Below, one piece after another: positions 17,516-26,621 of a DNA stretch of 64,000 nucleotides. The translations under genes and the position numbers were made by a program. Source of the stretch: Mesorhizobium neociceri (GTDB taxonomy: Bacteria; Pseudomonadota; Alphaproteobacteria; Rhizobiales; Rhizobiaceae). The notes under the pieces are model-generated. The model was not told where the DNA came from. It ran no database searches and saw only the letters and a program-made list of their open reading frames with translations. Position 1 is the first letter of the stretch. The number at the start of each line of letters is the position of its first letter. The stretch spans positions 1-64,000 of the forward strand of contig NZ_JACDTY010000027.1 in NCBI RefSeq assembly GCF_013520985.1. Direction: 5' to 3'.

Positions 17516-17825
17516 GTTGCCTCCCTTTGGCGAAGCCTCGACAGCCGCTCGCCAATTGCCGGCAGAGCACGGCATTGGCGGCCAGAATCACTTTCAAATC
17601 TTTCCGTGGCTGGCGTGAGGAAAAACCACTTTTCGAACCGTGCCTAACAAAGCAACTTCTTGCGGCCTGGCCCCATTAGGCGACCAGATCATCCCGCCGC
17701 TGCAACGCATCTTCGCGGACTTCGCGCAAAAAAGCGGGGGGCCATGGATCATTTTGCCGTGTCGCTAGTTAGGCGCCAACATCTCCAAAAGCGTCGGGCC
17801 GCAGAACACTGGGCAAGAAGGTCGA

Positions 17826-18068
17826 ATGGGCAAGGTCAAGCTGACATCCGAACACAAGAGACATCAGCGGATAGGTGCGGGAATTGTTTCCGAGGCGAAC
17901 TATTTTGCCCGCAGGTGCGGCTTGAGCACGGAAGAAGCGGTGGCGCTGATGACCGCGGATCACGGTTCTTACGAAACCCAGATCACCCCGATTAAGAACA
18001 AGCGTGGTCGAAAAAGTGCCGCGAAAAACAAACCCCTGCGAGCCGGCAAGCGCAGCCGAACGAAGTAA
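17826..18068 (+). CDS. DUF3606-like small protein
   Basis: 80 residues from ATG 17826 with AAGAAGG upstream. The core ANYFARRCGLSTEEAVALMT matches the 'wakkfgvs.eel..av' helix pair of DUF3606 proteins, and the tail is strongly basic (KNKRGRKSAAKNKPLRAGKR), suggesting nucleic-acid binding. It is located between ku and a DUF4142 gene. Function unknown. Confidence 0.65.
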   Translation: MGKVKLTSEHKRHQRIGAGIVSEANYFARRCGLSTEEAVALMTADHGSYETQITPIKNKRGRKSAAKNKPLRAGKRSRTK

Positions 18069-18090
18069 CCCGAAAGAACGGGTTCGCTCG

Positions 18091-18115
18091 GGAACAAAGC
18101 TGACCGCCGGTTGTT
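18091..18115 (+). promoter_or_regulatory. EcfG-like promoter (variant -10)
   Basis: GGAAC 18091-18095, N16, TGTT 18112-18115, 33 bases before the DUF4142 gene start. Confidence 0.5.
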
Positions 18116-18148
18116 CGGCCACCCGATTAAGCAAAGGAGCTTGGAATC

Positions 18149-18892
18149 ATGAACACACGCACATTGCTTGCGCCGCTGACACTCGCCTTGGGTGTGGTGC
18201 TCGCCCTGCCCGCGTTCGCGGCCCACGACGCACAGACATTCGTCAACAAGGCAGCCATTGGCGGCCTATTCGAAGTCGAGTCCAGCAAGATCGCGCAGGA
18301 CAAAGCCAAGGATCAAAAGGTCAAGGACTTCGCCCAGAAGATGATCAGCGATCACGGCGCCGCCAATGCCAAGCTGCAATCGATCGCCGGCGAGCAGAAA
18401 CTGCAGGTGCCGGGCGAGCCCGACGCGGCACATAAGAGCGACCTGGAAAAGCTGCAGAACACCGGAGATGGCTTCGACCAGCCTTACGTCGAGATGCAGC
18501 GCAGCGCGCATACCGATGCCATCACCCTTTTTCAGTCCTACGCCAAGGATGGTGACAATGCGACGCTGAAGGCCTTCGCGGCGGAGACGCTGCCGACGCT
18601 CAAGATGCATGAAGAAATGGTCGAGAAAATCGCTTCGGGGATGCCGGCGGCAGCCGATGCCGGGATGCCGGCTGTCAAGTCAGCCTCGAGTCCGAAACCG
18701 GCAGGCCCGGTTCCAGGCGCCAACAGCTTCACCGAGACGCAAGCCATGAGCCGTATCCAGAATGCCGGCTACAGCGACGTTTCATCACTCGCCAAGGACG
18801 ATAACGGCATATGGCGCGGCCAGGCGAAGAAGGACGGCAAGAACACGTCCGTCGCGCTCGACTACCAGGGCAACGTCTTCGGCGGCCAATAA
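18149..18892 (+). CDS. DUF4142 secreted protein with C-terminal PepSY-like part
   Basis: 247 residues from ATG 18149 with AAAGGAG. Residues 1-24 are a clear signal peptide (TLALGVVLALPAFA / AHD), so it is periplasmic. Residues 27-165 form a DUF4142 four-helix bundle, ferritin-like in shape (DAQTFVNKAAIGGLFEVESS, then FAQKMISDHGAANAKLQSIA). After a linker, residues 193-247 (SFTETQAMSRIQNAGYSDVS then GIWRGQAKKDGKNTSVALDY) resemble a PepSY-like or DUF-type small alpha/beta unit. DUF4142 proteins are common stress-regulon members in rhizobia. It is followed 20 bases later by a stress-protein gene with its own strong ribosome site. Confidence 0.88.
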   Translation: MNTRTLLAPLTLALGVVLALPAFAAHDAQTFVNKAAIGGLFEVESSKIAQDKAKDQKVKDFAQKMISDHGAANAKLQSIAGEQKLQVPGEPDAAHKSDLEKLQNTGDGFDQPYVEMQRSAHTDAITLFQSYAKDGDNATLKAFAAETLPTLKMHEEMVEKIASGMPAAADAGMPAVKSASSPKPAGPVPGANSFTETQAMSRIQNAGYSDVSSLAKDDNGIWRGQAKKDGKNTSVALDYQGNVFGGQ

Positions 18893-18912
18893 CTCAACAA
18901 GGAGTGCACGAG

Positions 18913-19512
18913 ATGCAAACAATCACCGCGCTGTTCGACGACTATGAGGACGCGTCAGACGCTGTAAGCGAACTCGAGGCGATGGGCATGCCCATTTCCG
19001 ACATCAGCATCGTTGCAAACAACGCCGATAGCCGGCACCACAATGTCGCTTCCCCAGCCGCCGAGGACGCAGCCACTGGCGCCGGCATCGGCGCCGTCGT
19101 CGGTGGTGCCGGAGGCCTGGCGACCGGCTTGGGTGCGATGGCCATTCCAGGGCTCGGTCCAGTCGTTGCTGCCGGGTGGCTGGCTGCGATGGCCGCCGGC
19201 GCAGTCGCCGGCGCCGTGGCCGGCGGTGCGGCCGGCGGCATCATCGGCGGGCTGACCGATGCGGGAGTGCCCGAAAATGACGCGCATGTCTATGCCGAAG
19301 GAGTTCGCCGCGGCGGCACGCTGGTGACGGCACGCGTCGACGAGGATGTAGCCCTTCAGGTGCGTGAAATCCTGAGCAGCTCCAGATCCGTCGACATCGG
19401 TGAGCGCCGCAGCGAATACGAGGCCGGCGGATGGGCCGCGTTCGACCCCGCTGCCGGAACCTATTCCGTCGACGACATCGAACGCGATGCCGCACGCCGG
19501 CGCGGCCTTTGA
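18913..19512 (+). CDS. General stress protein, glycine-rich membrane type
   Basis: 199 residues from ATG 18913 behind AAGGAG. The N-terminal 60 residues (TITALFDDYEDASDAVSELE, then AMGMPISDISIVANN) match the GSP17M/DUF1269-like alpha/beta fold. A long Gly-Ala-rich hydrophobic hairpin follows at residues 60-118 (GAGIGAVVGGAGGLATGLGA, then GAVAGAVAGGAAGGIIGG), of the glycine-zipper kind that inserts in membranes. Then comes a second alpha/beta part (GGTLVTARVDEDVALQVREI). It is probably an inner-membrane associated stress protein, likely co-transcribed with the DUF4142 gene. Confidence 0.85.
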   Translation: MQTITALFDDYEDASDAVSELEAMGMPISDISIVANNADSRHHNVASPAAEDAATGAGIGAVVGGAGGLATGLGAMAIPGLGPVVAAGWLAAMAAGAVAGAVAGGAAGGIIGGLTDAGVPENDAHVYAEGVRRGGTLVTARVDEDVALQVREILSSSRSVDIGERRSEYEAGGWAAFDPAAGTYSVDDIERDAARRRGL

Positions 19513-19523
19513 TTTCTGCAGCC

Positions 19524-19547
19524 AGCGGCCGGCCTTGTCCGGCCGCT
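19524..19547. terminator. GC-rich hairpin after the stress operon
   Basis: AGCGGCCGG pairs exactly with CCGGCCGCT around six bases, 12 bases after the stop at 19512. It has no T-run, so it may be a factor-dependent or RNA-stabilising hairpin. Confidence 0.5.
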
Positions 19548-19805
19548 ACGCCAACCAAGCCGGGGCACGGAATGAAACGCGCGCTGTTGTCGTTCTAATG
19601 GCCACGTGATTCTGGTGCTGTGCTACTAGGCTTTCTCTATGGTGGCACTGGCTGGCCGACGTCGCCTCTGAAGCGGGGCACCGGAGTAAAACCAGGGCGG
19701 CAACGCGCCACCGGGTATTCGCCGACAGCGGGTATCCACAAGCTTCCGCAAGGCAAGAATGAAATGCCCGGCAATCAATGATCAAACCGGGCACGTGGGT
19801 TTCCC

Positions 19806-20069
19806 TCAATTGCGCTCGACAAATCTGTTGGTAAGGCTGGTGGTGCCGCTCTCCGTCAAATCCTGATGCAGAAAAGCCAAATTGTTTCCGTCCAATATGC
19901 GGAAAAACTCATCCCATGCGACAGGCTGTAGCTGCTCGTCATCCTGTCCAAAATCGACCCGGAGAATGGCCCCTTTTCCCGAATCCCGAACCACCGCAGG
20001 CCTGCCTTCACGCGCTTCTATCCAGGCTCGGATCACTTCGTGATTTGTGGTTTTCAGTGCTTCGCTCAT
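19806..20069 (-). CDS. Small conserved hypothetical protein
   Basis: 87 residues from ATG 20069 with GAGGAGAG upstream. The frame stays open to 20426, but an EcfG-like promoter at 20132-20108 fixes the start at 20069. The sequence (EVIRAWIEAREGRPAVVRDS, GAILRVDFG, WDEFFRILDGNNLAFLHQD) belongs to a widespread small family sometimes mislabelled as 1,4-alpha-glucan branching enzyme. It has no enzyme motif and is far too short for that. Soluble; function unknown. Confidence 0.8.
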   Translation of the reverse strand: MSEALKTTNHEVIRAWIEAREGRPAVVRDSGKGAILRVDFGQDDEQLQPVAWDEFFRILDGNNLAFLHQDLTESGTTSLTNRFVERN

Positions 20070-20107
20070 AGCGTCTCTCCTCGCTGCAATGGTGACTATC
20101 CGAAGGA

Positions 20108-20132
20108 AACCGCGCGCCCATCCTATTGTTCC
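20108..20132 (-). promoter_or_regulatory. EcfG-like promoter (variant -10)
   Basis: GGAAC 20132-20128, N16, GGTT 20111-20108 on minus. The same GGTT form occurs at 16196, 22409 and 27327. Confidence 0.5.
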
Positions 20133-20382
20133 TGGGCCGCTTGGACCTGGTGGCAGCACACCGACAAAAAGGCCCGTTGCCGAGGGCAACATTCCCGCCT
20201 CCTTCAGGATGGCTTGGGTGGATGCCAGGTCCCAACCATCTACAAGGGAGGAATGTTCCCGAACGATTGGCCGATCGCCTAATCTCTCGACGAGCGTCAT
20301 GCTTTTGCTCTGTGCTCTGCTTCCAACCGGCCGGATTCGCCGCAGCCGTTTTGCTGTGCGAGGCCGGACCGACCGCAGGAAA

Positions 20383-21115
20383 TCATTCGGACTCCTCGTG
20401 AACGCTGTCGCATCTTGCGAACGCATTCAGAAATTTTTCGAGCACCTGCTGCACCAGCTCCGGCGCCTCGCGTGTCGGGAAATGTCCGACGCCGGGCAGC
20501 AGCTGCCGGTCATAGCCGGCTTTGAAATAGGGCGCTCCTTGCCTCGGAGGATTTGGCGGGCACAACGCGATCATCCTCGCCGTGGAGCAAAAGGGTCGGC
20601 ACCGCAATGTTTGGGGCTTCTATCTGCTTGCGCGCCAGTTCGGCGTAACGCGGATCGGGTTCGGCCTCGCCCCACCGCACCCGATAGGAATGCAGCGTTG
20701 CGTCTGCCCAGTCGCGAAGGCGCGACCGTCTTGTCGCACGCTCTCCTCGCCGCGTTTCGTGGCCATGAACTACTGGTACCAAAAGGCTTTCGCCTGTTCC
20801 AAAGGAGGTGTCGGCGGTTTGCCGGGCTGCCATCCGAGCGACATCGCGGCACAGCACGCGAGGCGCTCGGGACGGACCGAGGCGAGCAGATAGGCGATGC
20901 GTGCGCCCCAATCGTGGCCTACGACGGCAAACCGCTCAAGCCCGAGCGCGTCGGCGAAATCGAGCGCGTCCTGCGCCATCGCCGCGATCTCACCTGAACT
21001 GATTGTTCCATCGGAGAGGAAGGCCGTCGAGCCGAACCCCGTAGCCAGGGCGCGAAGGTGCGAAAGCCGGCCCCGTGCAGGAAAGGCGCAACGTCTGCAA
21101 ACGCAGTGGCGAGGC
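20383..21115 (-). pseudogene. Alpha/beta hydrolase, broken
   Basis: Pieces on the minus strand follow an epoxide-hydrolase-like alpha/beta fold: APFLHGAGFRTFAPWLRG, then ALDFADALGLERFAVVGHDW (nucleophile elbow, Asp after GH), ARIAYLLASVRPERL, YAELARKQIEAPNIAVPTLL, LHGEDDRVVP (acid loop), and LLPGVGHFPTREAPELVQQV (catalytic His). At least three frameshifts separate them, and the N-terminal strands before HG are missing. The gene ends abruptly at about 21115, where a second truncated gene starts on the other strand. Non-functional. Confidence 0.75.
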
Positions 21116-21747
21116 GAGCGGCTGGCCGACAACGCCCTGCTTGCCACCGATTCAGGCCAGAACACTGAATTGGCCGCACGACATGTCGACCTGCGCCACG
21201 GTCAGGCCTTCGGCGTTTCCGGCGCGCTGGCCTCGATGGCGTGCGGCCTGAGCTATGCGATCGCCGCCGGCATTGCCTTCCCGGGCCGACCCGTCGCTGC
21301 GATTGTCGGCGACGGCGGGCTTGCCATGCAGTTGGCGAATTTTCGACGGCTGTCCGCTATCGCATCCCGCTGAAACTTCTGGTCATCAAGAACAACATGT
21401 TGAACCAAATTGCCTGGGAGCAAATGATGTTCCTCGGCAACCCGCAATTCGGCTGCGAATTGCAGCCGATCGATTTCGCCAAGGCGGCGGAAGCGATGGG
21501 CGGCAAAGGTTTCAGCATCGAACGCGCCGATCAGGTAGAGCAAGTGCTCGACGACGCTTTCGCCACGCAGGGGCCGGTCGTCATCCAAGCGCTGGTAGAC
21601 GCCTATGAGCCAATGATGCCACCGAAGATGCCGAAGGATTATGCAATAAATTTCCGCAAGGCGTTGCCGGAAACGCCTGGCCACGAGCGCATCGCGGACA
21701 ATGTCGCTCGCGAGCCGGCCAAGACGATGATGGAGGCCGGCGAATAG
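21112..21747 (+). pseudogene. Thiamine-diphosphate enzyme, C-terminal domain only
   Basis: The PP domain of a pyruvate oxidase/acetolactate-synthase-like enzyme: DSGQNTELAARHVDLRHGQA, FGVSGALASMACGLSYAIAA, the ThDP motif GDGGLAMQL followed by STAVRYRIPLKLLVIKNNML N, and LNPQ-type GNPQFGCELQPIDFAKAAEA. The N-terminal pyrimidine-binding and middle domains (about 370 residues) are gone, and one base is lost near 21345, splitting the frame. The remaining 3' part is otherwise well preserved, which suggests fairly recent truncation. Closest in pattern to PoxB-like pyruvate dehydrogenases. Confidence 0.8.
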
Positions 21748-21809
21748 GCAGCCGACGCTCCACCGGTGGCGCAGGCATGCCAGGGAGGCATTCCCAAGGA
21801 GTAAGGCTG

Positions 21810-21938
21810 GATCTCGCCTGTGAACGCCGTCGAATGGTCGACATTCATCCCGGCCGGCTCGGCATCGCCGACCGCGAAGTCCTGGCAGCCATGCGGGAGG
21901 TGCCGCGCGAAGCTTTCGTCGACCCAGGCCTCGAGTAA
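21810..21938 (+). pseudogene. Protein-L-isoaspartate methyltransferase fragment
   Basis: The frame at 21825 reads RRMVDIHPGRLGIADREVLA then AMREVPREAFVDPGLE-stop. This is the N-terminal segment of Pcm-type methyltransferases ('..RMV..ql..rGI.d.rVL.Am..VPRe.FV'). The catalytic S-adenosylmethionine domain is absent. Confidence 0.6.
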
Positions 21939-22061
21939 TTCGCTCCGTTCCCTTGATCGGCGACCACGGCTGGCAGGAAGCCATCGACACAGGACCGGCC
22001 GACGCATCCGCGCGCGGGCCTAATGTTGCCGGGGACGACGCGGGCGATCGCCCCCACTTAC

Positions 22062-22376
22062 TCAATCCTTTACATAGGCTCCAGGCTGGCGACCGGTCTT
22101 GGGTGCCTTAGCATCCTTGGAATGCTCGGCGATCGATGGACCGGCACCGGAGGTCTTTTGCGTAGCCGCGCTCGGCGTCGCGTGGCCCGGAGGGTTGTGA
22201 CCGTCTGACTGATGGGTCTTATCCTCGACATCGCCTTGCTTGCGGGTGAGCCCCATTCCGCCAGCGGGCTTTTGGTTGCTTGCCGCATCCTGCGAGAATT
22301 GATCGGATGGGTCGGGATCGGTATTGGCAGGGTATTTCCTGGCGCCCGTCTCGCGGCGGTTTTCCTGATCGCTCAT
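22062..22376 (-). CDS. Hydrophilic low-complexity stress protein
   Basis: 104 residues from ATG 22376 with GGAG. It is rich in Asp, Pro, Gly, Ser, Gln and Lys and is probably disordered (NTDPDPSDQFSQDAASNQKP, then HQSDGHNPPGHATPSAATQK). There is no domain, signal or membrane helix. An EcfG-like promoter starts 33 bases upstream. Such hydrophilin-like proteins often accumulate in desiccation or osmotic stress; the assignment here is by composition only. Confidence 0.6.
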   Translation of the reverse strand: MSDQENRRETGARKYPANTDPDPSDQFSQDAASNQKPAGGMGLTRKQGDVEDKTHQSDGHNPPGHATPSAATQKTSGAGPSIAEHSKDAKAPKTGRQPGAYVKD

Positions 22377-22408
22377 GACGTATCTCCGGTTTGGCTTCGA
22401 TGAATAAC

Positions 22409-22433
22409 AACCCTGCCGCGGCAAGAGCGTTCC
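22409..22433 (-). promoter_or_regulatory. EcfG-like promoter (variant -10)
   Basis: GGAAC 22433-22429, N16, GGTT 22412-22409 on minus, facing the hydrophilic protein gene. Confidence 0.5.
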
Positions 22434-22481
22434 GCGCCAAGGCCAGCTTCACGCCGTCGATATCGAACAGGGAGCGTCAAG

Positions 22482-22694
22482 GAGATCGATCCTGGACAGG
22501 AAGAACGCATCAGGCGCCGCGCCCACGAAATCTGAGTACGCGAAGAGCATCCCGAGGGACGCCAGGAGGAACATTGGGACCAGGCGGTGCAGGAGGTCGA
22601 ATCCGAAGATTCGGAAACCGAGCGCAGTCCGGTCGAGCCTGACCTGACGGTCGGCTTCGACTCCGACCCGGCCATCAACAAACCCGGCGGCTAG
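22482..22694 (+). pseudogene. DUF2934 protein with nonsense codon
   Basis: The frame reads EERIRRRAHEI, TGA at 22533, then VREEHPEGRQEEHWDQAVQE and 30 acidic residues to the stop at 22692. In DUF2934 proteins the position of the TGA is the conserved Trp (HEIW), so a single TGG to TGA change has interrupted the gene. No start codon is evident upstream either. DUF2934 is a short helical domain of unknown role. Confidence 0.65.
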
Positions 22695-22726
22695 AGGCCA
22701 GGCGCAGAGCGAAAGAAAAACCAGCC

Positions 22727-22864
22727 GTGGCTCAAGCTATCTCATGGACAGTGGTTATTTTGGTCGTGGTGGTCAGCATCTGGCTCTGGTTCGATCGCCA
22801 CAAGGGACGCCCTGATGGCGGCGCCCAGCAACCTGCACCCCATGCGATCGACCAAGGCAGTTAA
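22727..22864 (+). CDS. 45-residue membrane protein
   Basis: From GTG 22727: MAQAISWTVVILVVVVSIWL W, one membrane helix, then a polar tail FDRHKGRPDGGAQQPAPHAI DQGS. The ribosome site is weak. It has the same overall build as the other single-helix proteins of this island. Family unknown. Confidence 0.45.
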   Translation: MAQAISWTVVILVVVVSIWLWFDRHKGRPDGGAQQPAPHAIDQGS

Positions 22865-22888
22865 ATCGTCTAGCGCTGCGCGGCAAAG

Positions 22889-23491
22889 CTAGCGTAGCGT
22901 GGTATCGCCGGGTTCGTGCCGCCTTGCCTTTGGCGGCGCCAGTCGGCCTGAATGGGCGCGCCAGCCCCTGACGAATTCCTCCAGATAGAGCAGGAATTCA
23001 AACAGCAGGATCACGATCATCACCGTCGCGATATAGCTCACCGGCAATTGCTGCTGTTTCCAGGCGATGTCGTAACGCGCCGGCTCGCTGCCGAAGCCGA
23101 ACAGCGCTAGGAACTGGCCCCAATGCAGCGAGACGACGCTGATGATGCCCATCAACGGGATCATCTCGAGAAAACTGTGAACGTGCTGTTCGACTGGCCC
23201 GACCGTTCGTGCCGAAGTAGCATAGCGAACGTCCCACATTGCCGTTGCCTCATGGATGAAAAAGGCGACGATCATCACGGCTATGACGAGCGCGTTGACC
23301 TCGAGGAACATGGCCGCTAGCAATGGCACGCCCACTTCCGCGAACATCAGCAAATGGATGAGCGATTCCTTCGCGCCGGTGGTGGTCTCGATATGCGTCG
23401 CGCGGTGGCAGAGCCAGTCGGCAAAGCCGGCGGCCAGCCAGACCGGCAACACGAAATACATCAGGATCAGCACCATCGGATCGGCAAGCAT
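22889..23491 (-). CDS. Histidine-rich membrane protein, hypothetical
   Basis: 200 residues from ATG 23491, which abuts the stop of the response-regulator gene. Four or five membrane helices (MVLILMYFVLPVWLAAGFAD, VNALVIAVMIVAFFIHEATA, VMIVILLFEFLLYLEEF). Histidines sit at helix ends in HRATHIE, IHLLM, IHEATAMWD and QHVHSFLE, a spacing reminiscent of membrane di-metal or fatty-acid hydroxylase-like proteins, but the standard HxxHH boxes are not present. It is probably co-transcribed with the regulator. Function unknown. Confidence 0.7.
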   Translation of the reverse strand: MLADPMVLILMYFVLPVWLAAGFADWLCHRATHIETTTGAKESLIHLLMFAEVGVPLLAAMFLEVNALVIAVMIVAFFIHEATAMWDVRYATSARTVGPVEQHVHSFLEMIPLMGIISVVSLHWGQFLALFGFGSEPARYDIAWKQQQLPVSYIATVMIVILLFEFLLYLEEFVRGWRAHSGRLAPPKARRHEPGDTTLR

Positions 23492-23869
23492 TCACTCGCC
23501 TTCCGGTTCCAGCCGTTCCCCGGCAAGCGCCGCGACTGCGGCGCTGAGGCCTTCGGCAGCCACCGGCTTCTGCAACACCGATGCGGTGGCGAATCTGGCG
23601 GGGATCTCGGACGTCACGTGACCGGTGACGAAGGCGAAGGGAATACTCTTCTCCTGCAGGGATTCAGCGACCCGGTAACTAGTTTCCCCGTTCAGCTGTA
23701 TGTCGAGCAGCGCGGCATCGATCTCTTCCTGCGCGATCCGATCGAGAGCCGCCTGCACGGAAGGAACAGGCCCGACGACACGATGGCCTGCGCTTCTCAG
23801 GCGCGCAGCGTGGTCCTCGGCGATCAGCCACTCGTCTTCCACGATCAAGATGCGCAATGCGGCTGCCAA
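23492..23869 (-). CDS. Single-domain response regulator
   Basis: 125 residues from ATG 23869. It is a full receiver domain: acidic pair in LRILIVEDEWLIAEDHAARL, phospho-Asp in DAALLDIQLNG, Thr in FAFVTGH and Lys in SVLQKPVA. There is no output domain, so it probably acts by protein contact or as a phosphate sink. The adjacent upstream kinase gene is broken, which leaves this regulator orphaned unless another kinase serves it. Confidence 0.85.
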   Translation of the reverse strand: MAAALRILIVEDEWLIAEDHAARLRSAGHRVVGPVPSVQAALDRIAQEEIDAALLDIQLNGETSYRVAESLQEKSIPFAFVTGHVTSEIPARFATASVLQKPVAAEGLSAAVAALAGERLEPEGE

Positions 23870-23871
23870 AC

Positions 23872-26065
23872 TCAGGTCTTTCGATCGAGCGGAATGGAGA
23901 TGCTTACTGTCAAACCCGTAGGATCGAAAAAGGTTTCCGCGGTGCCGCCGAGCCGGTACTCGATTTCGCCCTTCACCAGCGAAAGACCAAAGCCGCCATG
24001 TTTCGGTTCGACGATGGGCGGCCCGTCAATTTCCCTCCAGGCAAGGCCCAAACACTGATCGCGAACCGACCATCCGATGTCGACTTTGCCGCCCTGTTTG
24101 CTGAGGGCGCCGTATTTGGCCGCGTTGGTCGTCAGTTCGTGCATCACCATGCCGAGCGACAACGCTTGCTGCGGCCTAAGCTTGACCGGCGGGCCGGCGA
24201 TGGAAAAGCGTTGCGGGTCGAAAGGCGCCGCTTCCTGGGTGACCAGTTCCTCGATTGAAACCTCCGTCCAGTTCTCGCGCGACAGCACGCCATAGGCCCG
24301 CGACATGGCATGGAGGCGGCCGAGCAGCGCCGTCGCGAACTCTTCTTTGGTCGAAGAGGTCTCGACGGTGCGGTTGGTGATGTGGTGATGACGGCCAGCA
24401 TGTTCTTGACGCGGTGGTTCAACTCCGAGATCAGCACCTTCTGGTGCTCCTCGGCTTCGGTCAGCGGCGTGACGTCGACCAGCGTCACCACCACGCCCTG
24501 GATGCGCGTGCCCTTGTCGCGATACGGAATGAGCCGGACCATGTGGTAATGGCCTTGCGCATCGCGTGCCAGATGGTGAATGATCGGCTCGCCGTTCTCG
24601 AAAACCTTCTCGATCTGGCCGCGCATTTCCGGATAGTCGAGTTGCTGGAAAGCTCGGTGAGCGGCCGCCCGACGTCTGATGCGCGCAGATTGAAGAAGGA
24701 CGAAGCTGCCGGCGTGAAGCTGCGGATCACTAGTTCGCGATCGAGAAACACCGTTGCGATGTCGGTGCTCTCGAACAGGTTCTTCAGGTCGCTGTTGGCG
24801 TGGTCGAGCTCGTCGATCTTGCCGGAAAGCTCTGCGTTGATCGTGTTCAGCTCCTCGTTGAGGGACTGCATCTCCTCCTTCGAGGCCTCCAGCTCCTCAT
24901 TGGTCGACTGCGCCTCCTCATTGACGGAGACCAGCTCCTCATTGGAGGATTTCACCTCTTCCAACGCCGTCTCGTACTCCTCGATAGTCGATTGCAGGCG
25001 CTCGCGCGTTTCTCGCAGGTCGCGCTCGAGATGGGCTATGTCATCGGGAGAGCCGCTGCCGCGCTCCGCTTCCGATTTGTCGCGGGACGCCCCCACCGGC
25101 TGGAACAGAACGAGGTAGAACGGCTCGCCGCTGCTGCGATCCGGCAGCGGCTCGACGGTTATGGTGACGAGTTGCACGCGATCTTCCTCACCGTCGACGA
25201 CGACGTTCTCGCGCAGCACGATCTGATGCGTCGTCACGGCTTCGCGCAGCGACGCGCGCAGGTCGAGCCGAAGGCCGCGCCGCGCCATGCCGAGCAGGTT
25301 GCGGCTGGGCGCCCCCTGCGGCGGTTCGAGATAACGTCCGGTTCGCGCCGAATAGTAGACGACGTCGCCTTCTGAATTGACCACTACATGCGGCGGTGCG
25401 TGGCGTTCGAGGACCTGGGATTCAACGGATTGCCTCAGCGGATAACCGGCAATCTCGCCTATCCGGCCTTGTCGCCCATCGGACAGGAATGGTACGCCCC
25501 GGCCGCTTTCGCTGACCAGCAACGGGAGACGCGACTTCGGCAAGACGTCCTCGCGCGCCCTGAAGACGCGCTGCTTCTTGTCGACGGTCACGAACAGATC
25601 CGTGTGCTGGCCGAGGCTTTCGGAGGTGCCGAGGAAGAGATAGCCGGAGGGCTTCAGCGCATAGTGAAAGATCGGGATGACCCGGTTTTGGATATCGGGG
25701 CCGAAATAGATCAGGAGATTGCGGCACGAGACCATGTCCATGCGCGAAAAGGGCGGGTCCTTGATAACGCTGTGCGGCGAGAAGATGCACAGTTCGCGCA
25801 CTTCGCTGCTCAGCACGAAGCTCTCGCTTTCATTGGTGAAGAACCGCTGCCGACGCTCGGCGGAGACACCATCGTGCATGCTGACGGGATAGCGTGCCGA
25901 GCGCGCGACCGTGAGTGCGGGCTCGTCGATGTCCGTGGCGAAGATCTGTATCCTCGGTACGGCCGACAATGTGTCCATATGCTCGCGCAATAGCATGCCG
26001 ATGGAATAAACTTCCTCGCCGGTGGCGCAGCCCGGCACCCAGATCCTGATCGTATCGGACGCGGT
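23872..26065 (-). pseudogene. CheR-PAS-histidine kinase, truncated and frameshifted
   Basis: On minus, from about 26065: the C-terminal half of a CheR methyltransferase (TIRIWVPGCATGEEVYSIGM, IQIFATDIDEPAL, MDMVSCRNLLIYFGPDIQNR). A long coiled coil follows (STIEEYETALEEVKSSNEEL), then a PAS domain (FESTDIATVFLDRELVIRSF), a HisKA_2/HWE H-box (LISELNHRVKNMLAVI) and the ATPase (LSLGMVMHELTTNAAKYGAL, GGFGLSLVKGEIEY). Frameshifts near 24640 and 24395 split it into three frames. The CheB-like N-terminus normally present in such fusions is lost at a deletion junction near 26070. Confidence 0.85.
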
Positions 26066-26079
26066 CTTGCCCTCGGTCG

Positions 26080-26549
26080 CTACCGTCGCCCAGGCGCAAT
26101 CCCTGGTCGAGCGTGCCGACGCGGCCGTGTTGGACATCGACCTCAACGGCGCATCTGTGTTCCCGATCGCCGATCGCCTTTCGGAGCGCGGCATTCCCAT
26201 CGTCTTCTTCAGCGCCTACGACCGGAACGTCATTCCCTCCCGGCTCGACCATGTCGCCAACCTGATGAAGCCGATCGACCGGCGGAAAATCATCGCGGCG
26301 CTTTTTCCCGACAACGACCGGCAGGAGCCCTGGGACGAACCGCTTAATGTGATGGCACTGCTGCCGAAATTTCGGCTGGCGGCGCGCCTGATGCTGCCGG
26401 ATGCCGGCGCTGCCGACCGGTTGGTCGAAATGGCGCTGGAACTCGCTATTCGCGAAGTTGCCGACCGCCCTGATGAAATATCCACAGAGCAATGGTTGAA
26501 CTCCATCCTGAAACGGATCGCAAGCGGTTCTGCCGCTTTGCTCCATTGA
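26080..26549 (+). pseudogene. Response regulator lacking its N-terminus
   Basis: From about 26080 the frame reads TVAQAQSLVERADAAVLDID LNG (phospho-Asp), GIPIVFFSAYDRNVIPSRLD and LMKPIDRRKIIAALF, then a 90-residue C-terminal part with DRLVEMALELAIREVADRP. The first 35-40 residues, including the acidic pocket, are missing, and translation could start only inside antisense CheR sequence. It faces the truncated kinase across the same junction. Confidence 0.75.
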
Positions 26550-26621
26550 GTGTCAGCCAGGTCGCGCAGCCAACGCAATCCTCCGACCGGAGCGGCATAC
26601 TTCAAGCGCAAGCGTTATATT

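Noticed and set aside
19568-19593. GGAAT-N17-CGTT on plus as a further EcfG site
   Set aside because: The -35 deviates and no plus-strand gene follows within 500 bases.
20070-20426. N-terminal extension of the gene at 19806
   Set aside because: The EcfG-like promoter at 20132-20108 and the ribosome site before ATG 20069 place the start at 20069; family members also start there.
24414-25993. Long plus-strand frames (234, 191 and 201 codons)
   Set aside because: They are antisense to the CheR-PAS-kinase pseudogene and show no family resemblance.
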